Positions 56,980 to 64,000 of a stretch of DNA of 64,000 bases are shown piece by piece; position 1 is the stretch's first letter, and every line of letters starts with the position of its first letter. A program made the position numbers and the translations under genes. The stretch lies in NCBI GenBank assembly GCA_963921195.1, contig OY992537.1, forward strand, positions 34,271,410 through 34,335,409, read 5' to 3'. The notes beneath the pieces were generated by a model. It saw only the letters and a list, made by a program, of their open reading frames with translations. It was not told the origin of the DNA and made no database searches. Source of the stretch: Pegoplata infirma. Taxonomy: Eukaryota > Arthropoda > Insecta > Diptera > Anthomyiidae.

Positions 56980-56984
56980 TTAGA

Positions 56985-57700
56985 ATAGAAAAAAATATAT
57001 CAGAACCTAAGAAGTTTTCAATGGGAAAAAACTCACTAAATCTGAGAATTTTTCTTTACGAAATTTTTTTCTAAATATAGAAATTGTTTGGTGTGAGAAT
57101 TGCATAAGTATCTGAGAATTTTCTATATGAAGGTGTAGCAGAATTTAAAATTTTTTGCATAAATTCTGATTAATTTTTATTCAAAAATAAAAATCGTTAC
57201 ATTTGACCTTTAAAATATTATATTTTAAGTATGTTTATTCTAGCTCGAGGTCATTATTTCCTTAATGATAGTCTCATAGAATAATTTTTTGAAAATGAGA
57301 ATATCACAATTTTAATAAGTAATGGAAATAATGACCTCGAGCTAGAATAAACATACTTAAAATATTTTTGTATAAATTTTAAAAGCTTTTCTGTATCAAA
57401 ATGCCTCAGAACCTCAAAATTTTTCTATTGGGATAACGTCTCGGAATCATAAACTTTCTCTTTAAGAAAATGACTTGTAAATATTCCCAAATAAGAAAAC
57501 TTTTTGTGTGTAAACATATCCCAAACCCGACTTATTTTCTATTAGAAAATTATGTCAGAGTCTGGATCTTTTGCTATCATAAAAATGCTATAGAACCAGA
57601 AAATTTCTTGAAGAGACATTTTTCAAAATATCAAACATTTAGGTTTTTTTTTATTATAGGAATAAATTTTTAAAATTTGAAAATGTTACTATAGAAAAAA
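56985..57700. repeat. Degenerate 35-bp-type satellite with a strong hairpin
   Basis: Diverged ATCTGAGAATTTTTCT units. At 57221-57261 and 57324-57364 lie perfect 41-bp inverted arms (containing TCTAGCTCGAGGTCATTA) around a 62-base loop, probably a separate tiny foldback. Confidence 0.65.
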
Positions 57701-57835
57701 ACATAATAAACAAAAGTTGAACACTAAAAAACCTTAACCAATGATTAAAATTCGACCTGAAATTCGCTGCAAAAATTTTTTTTTTAGCTAAAAAATTCCC
57801 TAGTTTCATATAATCCAGTTAATTACACAGCGTGA

Positions 57836-59040
57836 CAAAACTGACCACTATTTTAGAAAACAAGAGGTGTGACCAACGTTTCTATATATTTGAGACATGC
57901 TGATTCGAATGGCGTACTCCGTTTTTCGATGTATGGTACAGTTTTCTTGCAAAATGTCGTTAAAGATTTGCTGATTTCGAGACAGTTTTTCAACAAAAAA
58001 ATTTGCAAGGTTAATGATTTTTAAATTGTATGGCATGGAAAACAAAGACATGACTTGTAGCAATATTTCTTATGCAAATTTGGTTTAAAGATTTTCTTCT
58101 CAAGCCCTTAAATTCGCGAATTTCTTCATTTTTTGAGGTTTTCGCGAAATTAACCGCCAAGTTGGTGTTTGATTAAAAACTTGCTTTTAGCAAATCAAAA
58201 AGGTATCCTTAACAATACAAATAGTAGACAAAAAACAGCTATGTTTTATGGACCATCATGATGAAAATCGCGAAAACCCGTTTTTTGGAATATGGCAGCA
58301 TCACTTTACGAGATGATTTAAGGTTCCATTTTTAGTATATAATGTGGGAACCTTAAACAATTAACTGACCAAAAATTTGGCCAAAAAAGTTTTCACTTGC
58401 AAAAGTTATCTTAACAAAAACTATAATTATTGTAGGGTTAACACTGAAATAATAGTTTTTGTTAAGATAACTTTTGCAAATGAAAGCTTTTTTGGCCAAA
58501 TTTTTGGTCAGTGAATTGTTTAAGGTTCCCACATTATATACTAAAAGATGGAGTCTTAAATCATCTCGTAAAGTGATGCTGGCATATACAAAAAAACGGT
58601 TTTTCGCGATTTTCATCATGATGGTCCATATAACATAGCTGTTTTTTGTCCACTATTCGCATTGTTAGGGATGCCTTTTTGATTCACTAAAAGCAAGTTT
58701 TTTATCAAAGACCAACTTGGCGGTTAATTTCGCGAAAACCTCAAAAAATGAAGAAATTCGCGAATTTAAATGCTTAAGATGAAAAGCCTCAAACCAAATT
58801 TGTATAAGAAATATTGCTACAAGTCATATCTTTGTTTTCCATGCCATACAATTTAAAAATCATTAACTTTGCAAATTTTTTTGTTGAAAAACTGGCTCGA
58901 AATCACCAAATCTTTAACGACATTTTGCAAGAAAACTGTACCATACATCGAAAAACGGAGTACGCCATTCGAATCAGCATGTCCGAAATATATAGAAATG
59001 ATGGTCGTAACTCTTGTTTATTTTTTTGTGTTCCGCAGTG
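57836..59040. mobile_element. 1.2-kb palindromic foldback element
   Basis: Two inverted arms of about 590 bp meet near 58440. They share long blocks such as CGCGAATTTCTTCATTTTTT, TGTATGGCATGGAAAACAAA and TTGGCCAAAAAAG. TTA on both sides (57833-57835 and 59041-59043) is a possible 3-bp duplication. Ends are CACAGCG and, inverted, CACTGCG. Short frames such as 57848-58063 and 58814-59068 are the same sequence read from the two arms, not separate genes. Confidence 0.8.
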
Positions 59041-59043
59041 TTA

Positions 59044-59742
59044 TTATAATCTTCAGAAAAACTTTTAATGTCAGTTTTACTTCATTTGATCTCTACTTTC
59101 AGATGCATATCATCCGGTTCATATTTAATATTGTCTGTCGGATAGCTAAGAAACCAAACCTTATGCATTTTTTTGTGCTTCTAACAATAAGTTATTTAAA
59201 ATTTTACCATGAAATATTTACCATAATTGTTAAACCAAACATATGTTAAAAAAAAACTAAAAACTCTTTGATTGTTATAGGAAACTTTATGAGATTCATT
59301 AGCACAAACTGAAACAAAATCTATAAACCAACATGTACGCTACGTTAATTTTTATTGCTATAACAACAACAAAACAAAATTCTTTTCCTCTTCTCAAGGT
59401 TTCACTTAACTCAGATTTCTTGTTACGGTTACGGATAGTGTAAATTGTGTAATCTACGAAATTTATAAAATTTCAACTTATGGTATGTTTTCAGGTAAAA
59501 TTAGTTGTTAGTAGAATCATATTTTTCAGCAAAAAGAAAACACAAAAAATATACATTCTCAAACCCTATAAAAATGTAAAGTTTTACTGTTTAGCATCGG
59601 AAGAAGAAAGTTAAAATTTTGTAGTAAGTAACCATAGTTACCATTAATCTAAAACCTAATATGTAAAGTGTTGAAATTTTGTTTAGTTTACACTGTTAAG
59701 TATATTTGAGAGATGGAGGTTTATGGCAGAGATGATAAAAAA
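59044..59742. other. Unclassified DNA, candidate single-copy
   Basis: No repeat shared with the rest of the window and no protein-like frame. Confidence 0.4.
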
Positions 59743-59826
59743 GAATCTCAATTTAATTCTATATTAATAGACAAGCTCGAGGCCACAGTTGTTTTTAAAA
59801 AATATTAATTTTTATTATTTTCAATA

Positions 59827-59855
59827 TTTCTCCATCCTTCGGATGGCATCTTCAG
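59827..59855 (-). ncRNA. Hammerhead-ribozyme-like core (degenerate)
   Basis: On the minus strand, CTGAAGA (matching CUGANGA) is followed by a stem of six pairs, CCATCC GAA GGATGG, and then GAAA. This is the helix II core of hammerhead ribozymes known from the terminal repeats of Penelope-like elements. One G is bulged next to CTGAAGA. Helices I and III are not convincing in the AT-rich flanks, so activity is doubtful. Confidence 0.5.
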
Positions 59856-60044
59856 GAATCTTAAAGATATAAACAAAAAACAAAAAACACAAATTAAATT
59901 GGAAACACTGTAACTTTAAATTATTATACACAAAAATATAACAAACAGAAAGAACAAAAACAAAAAACGAATAAGAAAAAACTCACAATAACGAGTAACA
60001 ATAACCAAATTCAACGACTGCTCGTGTTTACATTTAATATTGCA

Positions 60045-60320
60045 CTAATTGATCTTTCGATTTTTGTTTATAATATGACGAAAACTTTGTGCTACGTTAT
60101 CCACATCGCTCTTAAAATTAATTCTCTTATCCTGTGTTATATTAATTATATGCAGCATTTCTAATGTGAATCGTTTGTTGTATCTCTCCTCTGTTTGTAA
60201 TATTTGTACATCGTCTAGTTTGGGTGTGTGTTGTTTTTCTGCACAATGGGCCGCAAGTGCTGTTTTATGTGTCACTGAATCACTCCTACATTTCAAATCA
60301 GATTTATGTCCTAAATAAAT
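60045..60320 (-). pseudogene. Penelope GIY-YIG endonuclease, C-terminal remnant
   Basis: The minus-strand frame includes GHKSDLKCRSDSVTHKTALA, AAHCAEKQHTPKLDDVQILQ and RFTLEMLHIIN, with conserved spacing of the Penelope-like C-terminal endonuclease region (K-TALA-H, ILQ-E, LE--HI). The frame is open from about 60320 to the stop near 60045, but the reverse transcriptase and the GIY-YIG motif itself are missing because of 5' truncation. The ATG at 60296 is internal. Non-functional on its own. Confidence 0.78.
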
Positions 60321-60344
60321 ATAATAATATTGAATCTCAATTTA

Positions 60345-61623
60345 TTTTACTTTTTAAATCGCAAATTTTTTACTCAAAAAAAATTTGCTTCAAATATTAT
60401 TTTATCAAAAAATTTAAAAAAATAGCGATCAACTTATAATCACTTTTTGAGTCGATTAAGCGATATTCATCCATCCGTTTGCACATGAAAACATTGTTAT
60501 CACGATACAGGTCGAAATTATCTATATTTTTGGCTGAAATTTGATACTTAAGCTTTTTATGGCTCAAGAACGAACCCTATTGAAATTGAAAAAATATGTC
60601 CACGCATTGACCTAGCCTACATATAAACGTCCCCTTTAGATTTGACTTCAATGACTCTATTAGCCCTGTTATAATAGATATCCTTTCAAATTTTAGAAAA
60701 TAAACGTATTTTAAATTAACAAAAATCATCATTAATATATAAAAAAAATAGTTTTGATCACATGACCAATTATTTTTATTTATTCTTTCTACCAATTTAC
60801 AACTCATTTTTAATAATTTCAACCGATAACTGGTAACAATGACCGTTATCTTACTGTAGCGAAAAAAAACAAGGGTTATGGTGGGAATCGAAATTTTAAG
60901 GAAATCAGACCAGTTGTAGTTGTAGCCCACATACAAACCCTAAAGATGTTAACAAACATTTCTTAAAACTCCTAAAAAAATTATTTTTTTATTAAAATTT
61001 TGTTTTTAGGTGTTAAACGTGTACTTTATAAACCTTATTAAATCATATTATAATTGCTCCATTTTTTTAATCAGTTCCCATAAAACAATCGGTCCAATTT
61101 TTGGCCTAGCCCACATACCAACGTTCCCCTTAGATTTGGCTTCCATGACTCTATTCACACCATTATAATATGTATCCTTTCAAAATTTGGCATATAAAAT
61201 TATTTTAATTAACAAATCATCATTCTAAATTTTAAAGGAATCAGACCAGTTGTAGTTATAGCCCCCATAAATAATAAAAAAAAATAAATTGGATAGAATT
61301 TTGTTTGTAGGGGTTAAACGTGTACTTTGGTAACCTTATTAAATCAAATTATAATTGGTAAATTTTTTGACCAATGTTGACCGATATTTAGTTAAATCGG
61401 TTTTTAAAAACAAAACAAAAAGGGAAGTTCGTTCAAATTTGGTTTGTACACTCAAAATATTTTGTAGGCAAAAACAAATGAAAAACACATTTAAAATCAG
61501 TGAATAAACAATTGAAAACCATCCCAGTAATTATTCATTTATTTTAACAAACACCAACATTTATTTTTTACTGTTGGCAAAATTTTCTAAAATAAATAAC
61601 ATTATACATTAAAAAATTACGTT
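60345..61623. repeat. Two diverged direct copies of an unclassified repeat
   Basis: About 60590-61040 and 61095-61360 share TTAGATTTG, TGACTCTATT, AATCAGACCAGTTGTAGTT and GTTAAACGTGTACTTT in the same order. This is a direct duplication of about 0.4-0.5 kb. The family is unknown and no gene is recognised. Confidence 0.6.
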
Positions 61624-62163
61624 TTTATACCCTTCACTCTAGTGATAGAGGGTATATATAAGTTTGTCATTCATGATCCCCGATCGATTTTAAGACATTA
61701 TAGCGATGTCCGTCTGTCTGTGGAAATGGTGATCACGGCCAAAATATTACACGGAGATGACTGAAATTTAACATATTTATTGGAAGTTCTCCTGAGAAGT
61801 TTGGTATTGCATTTGAGCGATATCAGTTCAGCGGCTCAAAAGTTATGAACAAAAATGTAAGGACACCTCAAAAATTTTAGTACATTCAACATAACCTAAA
61901 ACTACAAAATGCTTTAATTCGGCTACTGGTTGACTTATGTGAACATAATTGAACACCAATTGGTATTTAAACAAGTACCAACATATTTTGAGACAAAAAA
62001 AGAAAAAAATCTCGGATTTCTTTTTTCGCGGAAATTTTTTTTCACAAAAATTTTTTTTCTAAAGTGATTTTCTTTTAAATAAAGTTTTTGGAATAATCTT
62101 TTGGAAATTGTGAAGGGTATCACTACATTCGGCAAGGCCGAATTTAACTTTTTTACTTGTTTT
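61624..62163 (+). mobile_element. DINE-1/INE-1-like element, complete copy
   Basis: Closely related to 20691-21223: TTTTTATACCCTTCACTCT start, partner GAGGGTATATATAAG, short GTCCGTCTGTCTGTGG block, ACTGGTTGACTTATGTGAAC, and the 3' hairpin TTCGGCAAGGCCGAA with TTAACTTTTTTACTTG. A part of the left block (the CCCCATAAAG region) is deleted. Confidence 0.85.
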
Positions 62164-62300
62164 CATTAATTTTTACCAACAAAGTCGAAAAAAATAACCT
62201 ACGAAAACATTAAAAATTAATGATAGTTCTGTTACTTTTACCAACAAATTCCAAAAAAATAACCTACTAAAACATTAAAAATTAATGATTTCGTAGGTTA
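62164..62300. repeat. About 65-bp tandem duplication
   Basis: Two direct copies containing TTTTACCAACAAA, AAATAACCTACGAAAACATT and AAATTAATGAT. The second is followed by an inverted piece, TTTCGTAGGTTATTTTTTAC. Confidence 0.7.
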
Positions 62301-62354
62301 TTTTTTACAATATTCAATTGATATATTTTTTTAAAAATGTTTAATAAAATTTTG

Positions 62355-62400
62355 GGGAATCGAACCCGCAATCAACTACATTCAGGCCAGACACTCTACC
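62355..62400 (-). mobile_element. tRNA-related sequence (SINE head), 3' part
   Basis: On the minus strand this contains a B box GGTTCGATTCCCC and, upstream, GGGTAGAGTGTCTGGCCTG. It was continuous with 63251-63275 before the 62406-63250 element inserted. It aligns in layout with the SINE head at 11112. Acceptor pairing cannot be formed, so it is not a working tRNA. Confidence 0.6.
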
Positions 62401-62405
62401 CATCG

Positions 62406-63250
62406 CACAGTGCCACATTTGGCCAATCTAGGACGACAAAAATACAATTTTATTTATATTAACTAGAAATTCAGTATAAATGTTCGTTTTGACTTCAAAA
62501 ACAACATTATGAAAAATATGGTAGGCCAGTTAACGGCCACGCTCACTTTTTTAAAAATTTTTAATTTTGGTCGTAATTTCTTTAAACTTGGTATATATAC
62601 TCTCAAGGACTGTAGAAATAATATCACAAAAAAAGGGGGCGGTCAGACAACTGCCACGCCCACTTTTTAAAAATATGTTTGAAATATATGTAAAAACAAG
62701 GTTTACATATCGCCCCACTGTAGTCGGCGTCGCAGACGGTCGCAAAAGTTAGCCGTTGAAATAAGTATTATCGATATTGGTCAATATGTCTGAAAAAGTC
62801 CGGCGACCAATAGAGGCCAAACACAAAAGTTCTATTCCATCAAAAAAAAAAAAAATAAATGTTTAATTTTCTTTTTAAAAAATTTTATTAGGTTAAAAAT
62901 TTAATAAAAAATTTAAAAAAAATTTAAAAAAAGAAGAAAAGATAGGACTTGAAACCTTTAAATATCCTTTAAAATTACCAAAAAAGAGTGTATAAATATC
63001 TATTTTTGTTAAAAAGTTACAACAGTTTAAAATCGACTTAATTAATGCGAAATAATGAACACTACTTTCAGGATTTTACAAGATGCAACTTTATGCACCC
63101 ACATCTTTATAACGAATAGAATTATAGTTCTTAAATGAGTATTTCCGTGTTATTAGGAATGTTTTAAAAAACATACAAACAAATCATAAAAATCAGGGAA
63201 CTTTTTTTTTTAATTTTTGTCGTGCTAGATTGGCCAAATGTGGCACTGTG
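62406..63250. mobile_element. Transib-like non-autonomous element
   Basis: 845 bp with inverted ends of about 39 bp starting CACAGTGCCACATTTGGCC and differing at one position. It is flanked by an exact 5-bp duplication CATCG (62401-62405 and 63251-63255). Transib transposons have CACWRTG-type ends and 5-bp duplications; CACAGTG equals the V(D)J heptamer, whose recombinase is related to Transib transposase. The interior is non-coding, with CCACGCCCACTTTTTAAAAA-type DINE-like sequence. Confidence 0.8.
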
Positions 63251-63275
63251 CATCGTGCCAAAGTCACTTGATTCA
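63251..63275 (-). mobile_element. tRNA-related sequence, 5' part
   Basis: Minus-strand CTTTGGCACGATG would restore an A-box-like stretch (TGGCACGATGGG) when joined to 62400. The insertion site thus lies within the A-box region. Confidence 0.5.
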
Positions 63276-64000
63276 AACATGTTTTTATATTTCTATAAAT
63301 AATTTTTTGATTTTTTTTTTTGTTATAAAAAAATAAGCTACTTATGTAGGTAAAAACTAATGATATCTCATTAAAAAATACCAGCAACTTAAAAAAAAAT
63401 TACTTACACAATTCATTAAAAATTTGAAGAATAATCAGTAGTTTTTACTTACAGAACAAAAAAATGACTTTAAAAATTAAATGTTAATGAAAGTCTTTAT
63501 ATTTTAGTGTGTTATTTTTGAAACAAAGGACAGAAGAAGTCATTAATAAAAACTGAACATTAAATAAATGTTTTTTCTTTTTAAAACGGCTTAACGTAAA
63601 ATTTTTAAAATAAACTACAAACAGTTCAACTCAAACCCTTATAACTAATAGAATTAGAGCCCGTGCTCGATCTGTACTAACAGAAAAATCAACAAATAAA
63701 AATACGGACAGAAATGTCGCCATTAGGCATGTCTCCCAGAAAAATGCAATCCCCTGCATGTGTCTGAAAAATCCAGACCATGTGGCAACACGATTGCAAA
63801 AAACTATAAATAGAGACAAGAGTTGAATAAATGGATGTTGTGAAGTTTAAATTGCTAGCGGCTGAACTGTTGTTGTTATAATTGTCAATCTCTCTGTAGA
63901 AAAAACTATTAATATGCAATGCAGGCAGTAATGAATAGAAAACAAATATTTATCCAACACATATCTAATCAATGCTTTGGCGGTGATGTCTAGAGTGCCA
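63276..64000. other. Unclassified right edge
   Basis: AT-rich to 63600, then more ordinary composition to the end (AGAGCCCGTGCTCGATC near 63656). No gene or family was recognised; short frames on the minus strand do not look protein-like. Confidence 0.4.

Larger units (their letters stand above)
59756..60331 (-). mobile_element. Penelope-like element fragment
   Basis: Flanked by an exact 13-bp direct repeat GAATCTCAATTTA (59743-59755 and 60332-60344), marking a 5'-truncated insertion in the minus orientation. It contains the end of a GIY-YIG endonuclease frame and a 3' region with a hammerhead-like motif, both typical of Penelope-like retroelements. Confidence 0.8.

Noticed and set aside
57848..59249. 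Two similar small genes facing each other (frames sharing MLQVMSLFSMPYNLK-type starts)
   Set aside because: They are the two arms of one palindromic element read in opposite directions, with no codon conservation beyond that of the arms.
62551..62752. Overlapping 61- and 64-codon frames on opposite strands
   Set aside because: They lie in the non-coding interior of the Transib-like element and contain DINE-like sequence.

Overview
The window is AT-rich, non-coding DNA from a dipteran insect, most likely a calyptrate fly. The evidence is about fifteen copies of a DINE-1/INE-1-like (Helentron-type) short interspersed element with GTCY microsatellites, plus Ty3/gypsy, LINE, Penelope, mariner and many hAT-type and TA-flanked elements. 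I found no host protein-coding gene and no functional tRNA or rRNA gene. Nearly every long open frame belongs to a transposable element or is a by-product of a simple repeat. The window reads as repeat-rich intergenic or large-intron DNA in which elements sit inside elements.

Region by region. 409-5162 is a hAT-type element (8-bp target duplication, AACCGGTT-rich ends). Inside it is a TA-flanked element (1386-4167) carrying a repeated block with intron-like segments. 5.2-10.2 kb holds a degenerate satellite built on a short palindrome and a small foldback. 11112-11311 is a tRNA-derived SINE with a perfect 15-bp duplication. 11625-12219 and 12537-19096 are two copies of one TA-flanked MITE. 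The second is split by an apparently intact Ty3/gypsy retrotransposon (12757-18752) with LTRs that look identical, a gag frame, and a pol frame joined by a -1 frameshift signal. 19.1-21.2 kb holds T-rich minisatellites, a (TTTTC)n tract and a complete DINE copy. 23111-25249 is a second hAT-type element. 25.5-27.9 kb holds nested MITEs, including a 1.1-kb hAT foldback. 28-37.8 kb is mostly decayed repeats with a satellite of roughly 170 bp. 37857-43337 is a 5.5-kb foldback element with Tc1-like ends, enclosing a hAT MITE (41083-41849). 43975-46521 holds a 35-bp satellite made of two palindromes.

47858-50157 is a decayed LINE with an 11-bp duplication, and 50697-52104 is a second LINE fragment with a long poly-A tail and an open reverse transcriptase frame. 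52-53.2 kb holds two CCCAGC-ended MITEs in a DINE copy. 54071-56093 is a three-level nest: mariner in DINE in hAT. 56392-56979 and 57836-59040 are palindromic elements. 59756-60331 is a Penelope-like fragment with a GIY-YIG remnant and a hammerhead-like motif. 62406-63250 is a Transib-like element, with CACAGTG ends and a 5-bp duplication, that splits a tRNA-related sequence.

Functionally, the only self-contained system is the gypsy element: LTR promoter and polyadenylation signals, primer site, Gag, frameshift, Pol (protease, reverse transcriptase, RNase H, integrase) and polypurine tract. All the others look non-autonomous or dead. No homology search could be run. Family assignments rest on motifs, terminal sequences and target-site duplications read directly from the sequence.
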